This document shows, one piece after another, positions 36,152 through 44,567 of a DNA stretch of 64,000 nt. Source of the DNA: an uncultured bacterium (lineage in GTDB: Bacteria > CSSED10-310 > CALFER01). Below the pieces are notes generated by a model. That model did no database searches and was not told the origin of the DNA. It saw nothing but the letters and a program-made list of their open reading frames with translations. A program made the translations under genes and the position numbers. Position 1 is the first letter of the stretch. The number at the start of each line of letters is the position of its first letter. The stretch is taken from NCBI GenBank assembly GCA_937951895.1, contig CALFER010000045.1, positions 1 to 64,000 on the forward strand. Reading direction: 5' to 3'.

Positions 36152-37159
36152 GTGATTCGGATCCAGGTCATCAACATCAATCGGTACCGCGAAATCATCG
36201 AACGGTTTTCCCAACTCAGAGTTCTCGTGATCGGAGACCTCATGGTTGATAAGTACATCTGGGGATCGGGTATCCGGCTGTCCAGCGAGGCAGCGGTGCC
36301 GGTGATCAAGGTCAGTCGTGAGGAATATTCGCTGGGTGGTGCCGCCAATATCGCTTTTCATCTCTCCAATATGGGCGCAATCATTCACCTCTGCGGACTC
36401 GCCGGATATGATGACGCGGCGCATCATCTTCGCTACCGAGTCTCTCAGAACGGAATGAATGCCGGTGGGATTTTCCCCTCCTCCGATCGACCAACCACGC
36501 AAAAAATCCGGATCATGTCGACCGAACACAATCAGATACTGGGCAGATTCGACTATGAGCAATCCAATCCCATGAGCAAGGAAGAACTGGCCATGGTGAC
36601 TCAGTTTATCCGCACCTATGCGGACGAAGTCGACCTGTTGATCCTCTCTGACCACGGCAGAGGCATGTTCCAGACGGAGGAATTCAACCGTTTTCTTCTT
36701 GATGTGACCTCGCGGGGCCGGATCGCGGTGTATGCACAATCGCGATCGAGTTGTCCGAGTTGCCTGAACTGGGTGGATTGTTTTTCGATCAGTACTCGCC
36801 TCGCTTCCAAACTGGTTCTTTCCGAATCATCCCAGATCAACCCGGAACCGGGTCAGATTGCTCGCGCTTTTCACAGTCAATTCGGTATCCAGAGCCTTCT
36901 TCTTTACAACGGGGCAGATCGCTTCATTTCATTTTTCTCAGGTGGAGAAGAATCCTTTCGATATGACGAGTTTTCCGATCAGATACTCGATCAGACTGGC
37001 ATCGGTGACCTGGTGTTATCGGTCTTCGCCGCATCCCGGACATGTGGCGCCGCTATCGATGAATCGATCATTCTCGCCTTCAAGAGTATGATACTGAAAG
37101 GCAAGCAGGTCGGAACCGGACGCGTGACGCGCGACGAGTTACTCCAGATTGTTTCGTGA
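36152..37159 (+). CDS. PfkB-family kinase, heptose-7-phosphate kinase (HldE N-domain)-like, divergent
   Basis: Related to the kinase half of HldE, which phosphorylates heptose 7-phosphate for LPS core. The N-terminal half matches well: VLVIGDLMVDKYIWG, EAAVPVIKV, SLGGAANIAFHLSNMGA, QKIRIMS...QILGRFDYE and SDHGRGMFQ. The second half has drifted. The DPK/TPN segment reads AQSR...SIST, the ATP-loop glycines are unclear, and the catalytic loop is GIGD rather than GAGD (Asp kept, about residue 285). No nucleotidyltransferase domain follows. The start is unsure: GTG 36152 lies within an excellent ribosome-site sequence (AAGGGGGGTGA). Confidence 0.7.
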   Translation: MIRIQVININRYREIIERFSQLRVLVIGDLMVDKYIWGSGIRLSSEAAVPVIKVSREEYSLGGAANIAFHLSNMGAIIHLCGLAGYDDAAHHLRYRVSQNGMNAGGIFPSSDRPTTQKIRIMSTEHNQILGRFDYEQSNPMSKEELAMVTQFIRTYADEVDLLILSDHGRGMFQTEEFNRFLLDVTSRGRIAVYAQSRSSCPSCLNWVDCFSISTRLASKLVLSESSQINPEPGQIARAFHSQFGIQSLLLYNGADRFISFFSGGEESFRYDEFSDQILDQTGIGDLVLSVFAASRTCGAAIDESIILAFKSMILKGKQVGTGRVTRDELLQIVS

Positions 37160-37894
37160 TAAAAACCGAACAACCCCCAGACCGGCAACGCTGGCCGTAA
37201 CAGACGTCAGGATACTCTGTCCGAACGAAATCGCCGTACACCCGGCTTTCAGTCGGTCAGCTTCCCCTTCAGTCCATCCTCCTTCGGGACCAACGATCCA
37301 GAAAACCTCATCCGCATCCCGGATCGCGGCCGGATTGACCGGATGGGCCGAGGCATATTGGGGCTCAATCCCTGCAAGCACAATCGTTTTAGAACCATCG
37401 ATCTGATCGAGCAGATCATGGATTGGCAGCGGCGCAGACAGGGTGGGAAACCATGCAGTCCGAGACTGTTTACAGGCATTGCGTATGACCTTCTTCCATC
37501 GTTCCATTCGATCCGCGCGCTTGACAATCCGATAACTCTCTGAACGAGCCGACATCAGCGGAACGACCCGTTCTACTCCAAATTCCGCACTCATCCTCAG
37601 AATCGCCTCGAACGCCGACTCGTTCCGGGGGACCGAAACGGCAAGGCTCACAGAAGGTTTCTCTCGCATGACGATTGTCAGTCTTTCAATCCGCAGCCGA
37701 GCTATTTTCTTTTGGACTTCCATCAATCGCGCCTGGGCGCATACACCTTCACCATTGAGCAACGTCACGACGGAACCTCGCTCCGTCCTCGCGACATGCA
37801 GGAGGTGATGCGATTCTGTTTCATCCAGTTCGACACATGAACCGGTTGTCATCTGTTGAACGCAGATATAACAGCCGGCAGGCAATCCGTTCAT
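37139..37894 (-). CDS. rsmE: 16S rRNA m3U1498 methyltransferase family protein (RsmE), altered knot motif
   Basis: SPOUT-class methyltransferase family that modifies U1498 of 16S rRNA. The 251-aa product has an N-terminal PUA-like domain (HHLLHVARTERGSVVTLLNG) and the SPOUT core with FWIVGPEGGWTEGEADRL. The usual C-terminal knot signature LGxRxLRTETA reads FGQSILTSVTA (about residue 220), with both Arg and the Glu lost, so SAM binding or catalysis may be changed. Order prmA-rsmE with a 4-base overlap is standard. The 3' end overlaps the convergent PfkB-like gene by 21 bases. Confidence 0.83.
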   Translation of the reverse strand: MNGLPAGCYICVQQMTTGSCVELDETESHHLLHVARTERGSVVTLLNGEGVCAQARLMEVQKKIARLRIERLTIVMREKPSVSLAVSVPRNESAFEAILRMSAEFGVERVVPLMSARSESYRIVKRADRMERWKKVIRNACKQSRTAWFPTLSAPLPIHDLLDQIDGSKTIVLAGIEPQYASAHPVNPAAIRDADEVFWIVGPEGGWTEGEADRLKAGCTAISFGQSILTSVTASVAGLGVVRFLSRNNLE

Positions 37895-38745
37895 TTCATC
37901 CAGACCATCGCCACCCAGTCACCACGTCGCTTCTGTTCCAAAAGGTGCAACGACTGGGCATGCAGCAGCATCGCGATTTCATCAAACGCATCTTTGACGA
38001 TACCCGAAACAATCATTCGACCGCCTGGGCGGAGAAAATCTGCAAGTGTCCGGTGGAAGCATCGGATAGTTGGGGCATCGAGATTGGCCAGAACCAGATC
38101 GAACCTGTCGGGTCGGAGTGCATCGGGAGCAGACACAGACAGCCACGGCTCGATCCGCAAGTGATTACCCTGTATGTTTCGCTTCGTCTCGGCGATCGCA
38201 ATCGGATCGATGTCGAATGACACAATCGATCTGACGCCGAGAACAATCGCGACGACAGTCAAAATTCCGCTCCCGCAACCCGCATCACAAGCCGATAAGC
38301 CATTGACGTCGAGTCTCTCCAGCAATTCGACGCACAACTGGGTTGATTCGTGATATCCGGTTCCGAAAGCCTGACCCGGGAATATCTCCACGGCGATCCG
38401 ATCGCTCTTCTCAGGAAGGATCCATGGCGGGTAAACAACAAAGCGATCACCAATCGTTTTCGGTTTGAAGTAGTCATGCCATGCAGTCTTCCATCCGGCG
38501 TCACGAATGGCATCGACGCGGATTTCGACAAGCGCATTCCGTTGAGAGGCCCAGTCTTTGATGATTCCTGCCGCACGGTCACGTTCCTGCTGAGATTTGA
38601 AATACGCGATGAACGAACAGGGGCTGGATGAGGAGATTTCGTGGATACCGAGTGTATCGGTATCCCAGCAGAGTGCCTGCAAAGGTTCGAGATCATCCGG
38701 GATGCACTGGATCTCGATGAGAGGCCAGTCTGTCTGAGTCGACAT
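37891..38745 (-). CDS. prmA: Ribosomal protein L11 methyltransferase
   Basis: SAM-dependent enzyme that methylates lysines and the N-terminus of ribosomal protein L11. The 284-aa product has an N-terminal ferredoxin-like recognition domain (about 1-75), PGQAFGTGYHESTQLC (typical PrmA GTGxHxT), the SAM loop CDAGCGSGILTVVAIVLG and IDPIAIAETKRNI. The active-site NILA-type motif reads ANLDAPTI. It lies between dnaK (17 bases) and rsmE (4-base overlap), the conserved heat-shock neighbourhood. Confidence 0.93.
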   Translation of the reverse strand: MSTQTDWPLIEIQCIPDDLEPLQALCWDTDTLGIHEISSSSPCSFIAYFKSQQERDRAAGIIKDWASQRNALVEIRVDAIRDAGWKTAWHDYFKPKTIGDRFVVYPPWILPEKSDRIAVEIFPGQAFGTGYHESTQLCVELLERLDVNGLSACDAGCGSGILTVVAIVLGVRSIVSFDIDPIAIAETKRNIQGNHLRIEPWLSVSAPDALRPDRFDLVLANLDAPTIRCFHRTLADFLRPGGRMIVSGIVKDAFDEIAMLLHAQSLHLLEQKRRGDWVAMVWMK

Positions 38746-38762
38746 GTCGCAGGACAGAGGAA

Positions 38763-40616
38763 TCAGCTTTCGAGTCGTTCGACGTTTTCGGAAGCGTCTC
38801 CGGAAAACCCTCCGTCTTTGTAGACGATCTGAGACAGTTTTACGGATAACTCACGCAGTTCGCGCACGGCGTTGATGATTTTATCGATTTCCCGGAATTC
38901 GAGAGCTTTTTTCGCATTGGCGAGGCATTCATTAATGCGTTCGAGATCCTGATCGGAGAGGCGCTCGCCATATTTTGCAAGACTCTTTTCAGTGGTGTAG
39001 ATCAGCGTTTCGGCCGAGTTTCGAGCCTGGATGATCTCACGGCGTTTCTGATCTTCTGATTCATGAGCACGCGCATCCCTGATGATTTCCTCGATTTCGC
39101 GATCGGTCAATCCAGATGAAGCCGTGACAATGACCGCAGTTTCTTTTTTAGTTCCGAGATCGCGGGCTGTGACATTCAAAATTCCGTTGGCATCGACACT
39201 GAATGTCACTTCGATCTGGGGAACGCCACGGGGCGCCGGTGGTATTCCCTGCAGTTCGAAGCGTGCCAGACTTTTATTGTGAGCCGCCAGTTCGCGCTCA
39301 CCCTGTAGAACATGCAAGGCCACACAGGTCTGATTGTCTTCCGTCGTGGAATACATCCGGGTTTTCTTGGTCGGGATAGTCGTATTACGTTCGATCTGCC
39401 TCACGAATACGCCACCGACGGTTTCAATGCCGAGCGAGATCGGGATGACATCGAGCAAAAGAATGTCTTTGACTTCGCCGGTCAGGACTCCGCCTTGAAT
39501 CGCCGCCCCGATTGCGACGACTTCATCGGGATTGATTCCGCTGTGCGCGGGTCGTTTAAAGAATTCTTCGGCTTTGCGTCGAACCAACGGCATGCGTGTC
39601 TGGCCGCCGACAAGGATAATGTTGTCGATCGTGTCAACTGTCAGTTCGGCGTCCTGCAGCGCTTTTTCGCTCCAGGGGTGGAACGTGGCATTCACGAGAT
39701 CTTCGACGAGCGATTCGAGCATGGCTCGGGTCAGCGTGATGTTGAGGTGTTTGGGACCCGAATCGTCGGCAGTGATGAATGGCAGGTTAACCTCTGCTTC
39801 GTCGACGCTCGACAGTTCGCACTTGACCTTTTCGGCTGCCTCTTTCAGCCGCTGGAGAGCCATTCGATCTTCCCTGAGGTCAATATTTTCCTTCTTCATG
39901 AATTCTTCGGCCAGAAAATCGATGATCCGACGGTCAAAATCGTCACCGCCAAGAAATGTATCGCCGTTCGTCGAGATAACTTCAAAGATGCCATCTCCGA
40001 TTTCGAGGATTGAGATATCAAAAGTGCCGCCTCCGAGATCATAGACGGCGATTTTCTGGCTTTTTCGATCACCAAGTCCGTAAGCCAGCGAGGCAGCGGT
40101 TGGTTCGGGGATGAGGCGAAGCACATCGAGACCCGCGATGCGACCGGCATCCTTGGTTGCCTTGCGCTGATCGTCGTCGAAGTAGGCCGGAACCGTAATG
40201 ACGGCCTCCGCGACTGGTTCTCCGAGATACTCTTCGGCGGTTTGTTTCATTCTTTGAAGGACCATCGCAGAAATTTCCTGTGGTGTGTATTCCTGGCCTC
40301 GGATCTTGACCCGGACGTCCCCGTTTGGAGCTTCAACGACTTTGAAGGGTGAGACGCGCGCGAATTTAGCGACTTCCGCCGAATTGAACTTGCGACCGAT
40401 CAAGCGTTTGACCGAGAACACGGTGTTCTCAGGGTTCGTGATCGCCTGTCGTTTGGCGATCTGCCCGACTAACCGTTCATCATCATCCGTGATCGCGACG
40501 ATTGAAGGAGTGGTCCGACTCCCCTCGGAATTCGGGATGACGATCGGTTCGCTCCCTTCCATGACCGCAACGCATGAGTTTGTCGTTCCCAAGTCGATTC
40601 CTATTACGCGTCCCAT
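38763..40616 (-). CDS. dnaK: Chaperone DnaK (Hsp70)
   Basis: ATP-driven chaperone, 617 aa, full length. It has IGIDLGTTNSCVAVMEG at the start, the ATPase domain with AVITVPAYFDD, the DLGGGTFDISILE loop, VGGQTRMPLVRRKAEEFF, a substrate-binding domain (about 390-500) and a helical lid. The C-terminal EEVD-like tail is absent. Ribosome site GGGGAGA precedes ATG. The 112-base gap to grpE carries two short hairpins but no CIRCE. dnaJ, the usual next gene, is absent: prmA follows after 17 bases. Confidence 0.97.
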   Translation of the reverse strand: MGRVIGIDLGTTNSCVAVMEGSEPIVIPNSEGSRTTPSIVAITDDDERLVGQIAKRQAITNPENTVFSVKRLIGRKFNSAEVAKFARVSPFKVVEAPNGDVRVKIRGQEYTPQEISAMVLQRMKQTAEEYLGEPVAEAVITVPAYFDDDQRKATKDAGRIAGLDVLRLIPEPTAASLAYGLGDRKSQKIAVYDLGGGTFDISILEIGDGIFEVISTNGDTFLGGDDFDRRIIDFLAEEFMKKENIDLREDRMALQRLKEAAEKVKCELSSVDEAEVNLPFITADDSGPKHLNITLTRAMLESLVEDLVNATFHPWSEKALQDAELTVDTIDNIILVGGQTRMPLVRRKAEEFFKRPAHSGINPDEVVAIGAAIQGGVLTGEVKDILLLDVIPISLGIETVGGVFVRQIERNTTIPTKKTRMYSTTEDNQTCVALHVLQGERELAAHNKSLARFELQGIPPAPRGVPQIEVTFSVDANGILNVTARDLGTKKETAVIVTASSGLTDREIEEIIRDARAHESEDQKRREIIQARNSAETLIYTTEKSLAKYGERLSDQDLERINECLANAKKALEFREIDKIINAVRELRELSVKLSQIVYKDGGFSGDASENVERLES

Positions 40617-40665
40617 GTGTCCATCTCCCCAAGTTATTAACCGGTACGATCAATCAGAACTCGCA

Positions 40666-40680
40666 CGCATCAGTAATGCG
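40666..40680. repeat. Short inverted repeat in the dnaK leader
   Basis: CGCAT-CAGTA-ATGCG, 50 bases upstream of dnaK. A second small hairpin GATTTC-AATA-GAAATC (40704-40719) lies just after grpE. Both could be processing or attenuation structures in the grpE-dnaK spacer; neither has a U tract. Confidence 0.4.
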
Positions 40681-40728
40681 CCATTATCCATGTAAAACTT
40701 TTCGATTTCAATAGAAATCAGCGATTTG

Positions 40729-41673
40729 TCAAATCGGATTCGCCCCTGAATCCTCCGGTGTAGAGGTTTCGCCACGGTCCGTACCCTCGAGATCGGCGTC
40801 AGATGTCTGATGCGCTTCCCGTGACGACCCGCTGTTTCTCGACTGAGGCAGATAATTGACCAGAACCTGCGCCGGTTTAAGCACTTTTGCGCCGATCATA
40901 TAACCGCGCGCGAACACCTCCAGTACGATGTTGTCCGGTTGCCCCGGGTCAGACCTCCGATCGATGGCGTCATGCACAACGGGATCGAACGATTCACCCA
41001 CACCCGGAATCTCGGTGATCTGATGCGCAACTAGCAGTTCGCTCAATTGTTTGTAGATCAGTTCGATACCCTCTTTCAGTCCCTGAGATGAATCGGTATG
41101 ATCGAGCGCTCGCCGGAAGTTGTCCGCAATCGGAAGAAACGATCTGAGAATTTTCATCTGTTCCATTTCAATGAATTCATTGAGTTTAGCTTTGCTTCGC
41201 TTTTGAAAATTCTGATAATCCGCCGATACACGCACCAGACGATCCTCTGCTTCCTGAGCTTTTTTCTGTTCGTCGCTCAGAGTCGATTCCGCAACATCGA
41301 GTTTCGAATGCAAGCCACGGAGAGCAGCATTGAGTTGCCGGATCTGGGCCTGATACTTTTCCTCGATTTCGTGGAGTTTCACCTTCCATTTCTCATCCGG
41401 TTCCTTCTCGGTGACCACAGGTGCCGGCTTATCAACTTCCGCCGTTGAAGGAGCCGTCGGTTTTTTCTTCACCCTCGTCGGTGTTCCGGAATCCTCATCA
41501 TCCATTCCGAACTGTCCGAGTGCAGCCAGAGCGGACGCAATATCGTCATCAGCATGCTGGGCGTCCTCCTCGCTGAATGAGATGACATCCCAGTTGCCCT
41601 CTTCCGGTGTCGCATCCCCGTCCTGCGGTTCGTCTTGCGGCCGGTGCTGCTCTATCTTTTCCTGATCATCCAT
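40729..41673 (-). CDS. grpE: Nucleotide exchange factor GrpE with long acidic N-terminus
   Basis: Releases ADP from DnaK. The GrpE core (about residues 130-275) is typical: long coiled coil, RLVRVSADYQNFQKRSKAKL, LPIADNFRRALDH and FDPVVHDAIDRRSDPGQPDNIV, EVFARGYMIGAKVLKPAQVLV. At 314 aa it is far longer than the usual 180-210 aa, because of an acidic, low-complexity N-terminus of about 90 residues and a polar tail. Start ATG 41673 is preferred; a GTG at 41697, eight bases after the hrcA stop, is possible. It is in the hrcA-grpE-dnaK operon. Confidence 0.92.
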   Translation of the reverse strand: MDDQEKIEQHRPQDEPQDGDATPEEGNWDVISFSEEDAQHADDDIASALAALGQFGMDDEDSGTPTRVKKKPTAPSTAEVDKPAPVVTEKEPDEKWKVKLHEIEEKYQAQIRQLNAALRGLHSKLDVAESTLSDEQKKAQEAEDRLVRVSADYQNFQKRSKAKLNEFIEMEQMKILRSFLPIADNFRRALDHTDSSQGLKEGIELIYKQLSELLVAHQITEIPGVGESFDPVVHDAIDRRSDPGQPDNIVLEVFARGYMIGAKVLKPAQVLVNYLPQSRNSGSSREAHQTSDADLEGTDRGETSTPEDSGANPI

Positions 41674-41704
41674 GTGCCTCGAAAAAGTCCTTCCCACCCG
41701 AATC

Positions 41705-42793
41705 TCACGTCAGATCCGGATCGATGTTCGATTGTGGCGAGTTTCTCAGGATATAGCTCATGACCCGGGCCATGTATGCCACCAGTGCGATCACGGACTC
41801 GTAAGGCATTCGGCGAGGTCCGATCACCCCCAGCCCCCCGGAAACATTCCGCTCAATCTCGTATTTCGAACTGACAATGCTCATGTCCCGAATCTCGGGA
41901 ATGTTCGTCTCTCCTCCAATTGCAACCGAAACGCCTTCCTCATCGAGACACTGGTCGATGAGTCTGATCATTTTCTGTCTTTCCGAGAGAGTTCGGAACA
42001 TATCCTTCAGTTTTGTGAGATCCTTGAATTCAGGCAGTTCCAGAATATTCATCGTCCCACCGATAAAGACTCTCTCGGTCGCCGTGCTCTCGCCCTCCAG
42101 AGTTTTTTCTCCGAGCAGAGATGCCGATTCGAGCAGTTTCGTGTACTGGGACTGGGCATCATCGGACATTTTCAAGAGCTCGGTCCGCATCTCCTGGAGT
42201 GTTTTATTTTCAAAGCGTTCATTCAGGAATTTAGTGATCTGATCGAGATCATCCTGGTGGAAATCGTTGTGGGTGACCACTACCTTGTTCTGAACGATGC
42301 CCGAAGCAGACACGAGAATCGCCAGAACCCGGAACTCGTCAATTCTGATGAATTGAATGCGTTTATAGATTGTATGGACTATTTTGGGAGGTACGACAAA
42401 CCCGGCAAAATTGGTCAATTTGGACAGCGTCTCCGAGACCTGCTGCATCAACAGCGCAAACTCATGTTGATCATCCAGAGATTGCTGGATCTGACGTTTC
42501 TGAGCCTGGGGAACCGCAGGGGCAGCGTCCATACGGACGAAGTGATCGACGAAGAACCGGTATCCCGCATCCGACGGAACCCGTCCGGAAGAGATATGCG
42601 GCTGTTCCAGCAAGCCATATTCCTCAAGATCGGACATGATGTTTCTGATGGTAGCGGGGCTGAGATTGAATTGCCTGGCCAGTTTTCGAGATCCGACCGG
42701 TTCGGCTGTCTCGATATAACTTCGCATCAGCGCGTTAAAAACAACGCGTTCACGCTCGTTCAATTCTGGAAAATCAGCATGCGTTTTCGTCAT
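41705..42793 (-). CDS. hrcA: Heat-inducible transcription repressor HrcA
   Basis: Repressor of class I heat-shock genes. The 362-aa product has a winged-helix N-domain (LNERERVVFNALMRSYIETAEPVGSRKLARQF... PATIRNIMSDLEEYGLLEQPHISSGRVPSDAGYRFFVD) and the GAF-like ligand/dimer domain ending in GVIGPRRMPYESVIALV. It normally binds CIRCE, but neither its own upstream region nor the dnaK leader shows TTAGCACTC-N9-GAGTGCTAA. It is the first gene of hrcA-grpE-dnaK-prmA-rsmE. Confidence 0.95.
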   Translation of the reverse strand: MTKTHADFPELNERERVVFNALMRSYIETAEPVGSRKLARQFNLSPATIRNIMSDLEEYGLLEQPHISSGRVPSDAGYRFFVDHFVRMDAAPAVPQAQKRQIQQSLDDQHEFALLMQQVSETLSKLTNFAGFVVPPKIVHTIYKRIQFIRIDEFRVLAILVSASGIVQNKVVVTHNDFHQDDLDQITKFLNERFENKTLQEMRTELLKMSDDAQSQYTKLLESASLLGEKTLEGESTATERVFIGGTMNILELPEFKDLTKLKDMFRTLSERQKMIRLIDQCLDEEGVSVAIGGETNIPEIRDMSIVSSKYEIERNVSGGLGVIGPRRMPYESVIALVAYMARVMSYILRNSPQSNIDPDLT

Positions 42794-42814
42794 GATTTCA
42801 ATCCATAAACCGAA

Positions 42815-42846
42815 AAAACCTTATCCTATAAGCTTTTGAAAGTCAA
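42815..42846 (-). promoter_or_regulatory. hrcA promoter region with inverted repeat
   Basis: On the minus strand, a TTGACT -35 (42841-42846). Directly next to it lies an interrupted inverted repeat, AAAACCTTAT-CCT-ATAAGCTTTT (42815-42837, one mismatch per arm), covering the spacer and presumed -10. It is the best candidate operator for this heat-shock operon, but it is unlike CIRCE. Confidence 0.45.
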
Positions 42847-42911
42847 TTCCCAGGCATCAGTCCAGCATTTTCACTTCCCATGGCAGGATAAATCATGTAA
42901 GCTCGCATCCC

Positions 42912-44567
42912 ATGAAACGACGACTGATTTTCCGGACGATCCTCTTCTCACTCGGATTGACATCCGGCTTCTGGAGCTGTGCAGACAGGATGCCGAGAGG
43001 TCATGTCCCGCTCGTTCTTCTTGGAATTGACGGGGCATCGTGGGATGTCATCGACGACATGATCGCCAGAGGTGAACTACCGGGGTTTCAACGCTTGAAA
43101 AGCCACGGAGTCTGTGGGCCACTGGAGACGTTCCGACCGACCGAGTCGGTGTCCATCTGGACATCCATCGGGACGGGGGTTGATCCGTCTAGGCACATGA
43201 TCCAGACATTCATGCGCAGAATCCCCGGCACCGACCAGTTGGTATGCACACCCAGTACCGATCGTCGTGTCCCGGCACTCTGGAATATTGCCTCCCGATC
43301 CGATCGGACCGTGCTGTGTGTGAAATGGTTCGCAAGCTGGCCTGCCGAGGAAGTCAACGGCCAGATGCTCTCGTCCCGTCTCGAAGATGATGCCGGAGGA
43401 TTGCAAACCTATCCGACCGACCTCTACAAGCAGATTTCTGATTATCGAGACAAGACGATCCTGCCGACTTTTCCCAAACCCAGCACCCGCAACCATATTC
43501 AGGTCGACGATGATCAACCGCCGAAACCGGGGATGCTCATGGGCAGGAATCGCGTTCAGGAACGGATGTTCGACGACACGTCCGTCTGGCTGGCGGCCAG
43601 AGATCTCTATCGCGCCGGAAAACCTGACCTGTTCATGATCTATTTCAAAAGTCTCGATCGAGTTCAGCATTTTTTATGGGGAGCCCACAAGCAGGCGGTG
43701 CGTCCTGATGCGACCGAGGCTCAGAAGCAGGATGGCGAGGTCATGTTCGCCTGGTACCGCTACTTCGATTCCATCATCCGGGAATTGATGCAGGATCCCG
43801 ATCGGATCCTCATGGTTGTGTCCGATCACGGATTTCAGTCCATCGAATCCGTGCAGCAGATTCACGACATGCACGACATCAACCCCGATCTCATGCTCGC
43901 ACATCTCGGATTTCTAACCAGAACTCCCCGGGATCAAACGGATTGGCCGCACACCCAGGCCTACACAACCCGACTTCTTCCATTCAGCCATCGGATCGAC
44001 ATCAATCTGAATCGGATCGGCCGCGAACCGAATGGAATCGTGTCCGACGATCAGGTCAGTGCCCTTGTGGAACTTCTGACAGGCAGACTTCAATCGATAC
44101 GGACCACGACCGGTACTCCATTATTCAAATCAATCAAGTCCGCTGGTTCTCCGGATCTGATCTGTCTCCTCGACGAGACCGTTTCGATTGAGGATGCAGT
44201 GCTTGTCGATGATCAAACCGTGCCACTGACGACATGGATCCAGGTCAAGGAACAGCCCAGCGGCGTCCATATCGACGCGCCGCCCGGGATCTTCGCGATG
44301 ATCGGCCCGGGTGTCCGCAAGGGAGAATGGATCACGACCGCATCGGTATTCGATATCACCCCATCCAGCCTGTATTGCCTCGGACTTCCAATTGCCGAAG
44401 ATGTCAAGGGTCGATGTCTGACGGAATGCTTCAATCCAGGCCAGATCCGACAACGGCCGATCACCACTGTCCCCAGCTATGGAGACCGTCGCGTGGATTC
44501 GACGCTGATCCACTCCGATGGTGATGACCGTCTGAAAGAGGAACTCAAAGCACTTGGATACATCTGA
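42912..44567 (+). CDS. Type I phosphodiesterase/nucleotide pyrophosphatase-like exported protein
   Basis: Alkaline-phosphatase-superfamily hydrolase, 551 aa. A short signal sequence ends in a possible lipobox (FWSC, Cys 23). The metal/nucleophile strand is VLLGIDGASWDVIDDM (about 34-50), with a Thr nucleophile likely in RPTESVSIWTSIGTG. Further metal ligands are seen in FKSLDRVQHFLWG (Asp, His) and MVVSDHGFQSI (Asp, His). The substrate is unknown; phosphonate, nucleotide or lipid head-group esters are the family range. Its last 14 bases overlap the next gene. Start ATG 42912 has no strong ribosome site. Confidence 0.85.
   Translation: MKRRLIFRTILFSLGLTSGFWSCADRMPRGHVPLVLLGIDGASWDVIDDMIARGELPGFQRLKSHGVCGPLETFRPTESVSIWTSIGTGVDPSRHMIQTFMRRIPGTDQLVCTPSTDRRVPALWNIASRSDRTVLCVKWFASWPAEEVNGQMLSSRLEDDAGGLQTYPTDLYKQISDYRDKTILPTFPKPSTRNHIQVDDDQPPKPGMLMGRNRVQERMFDDTSVWLAARDLYRAGKPDLFMIYFKSLDRVQHFLWGAHKQAVRPDATEAQKQDGEVMFAWYRYFDSIIRELMQDPDRILMVVSDHGFQSIESVQQIHDMHDINPDLMLAHLGFLTRTPRDQTDWPHTQAYTTRLLPFSHRIDINLNRIGREPNGIVSDDQVSALVELLTGRLQSIRTTTGTPLFKSIKSAGSPDLICLLDETVSIEDAVLVDDQTVPLTTWIQVKEQPSGVHIDAPPGIFAMIGPGVRKGEWITTASVFDITPSSLYCLGLPIAEDVKGRCLTECFNPGQIRQRPITTVPSYGDRRVDSTLIHSDGDDRLKEELKALGYI

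Noticed and set aside
39312..40013. 233-codon plus-strand frame opposite dnaK
   Set aside because: It is antisense to the highly conserved DnaK ATPase domain, has no ribosome site and no recognisable product.
41672..42808. 378-codon plus-strand frame opposite hrcA
   Set aside because: It spans the exact hrcA gene in reverse. HrcA has clear conserved motifs, and the reverse product is low-complexity His/Arg-rich.
40617..42911. CIRCE element in the heat-shock operon
   Set aside because: I scanned both leaders for TTAGCACTC and GAGTGCTAA and found no match, only other short inverted repeats.
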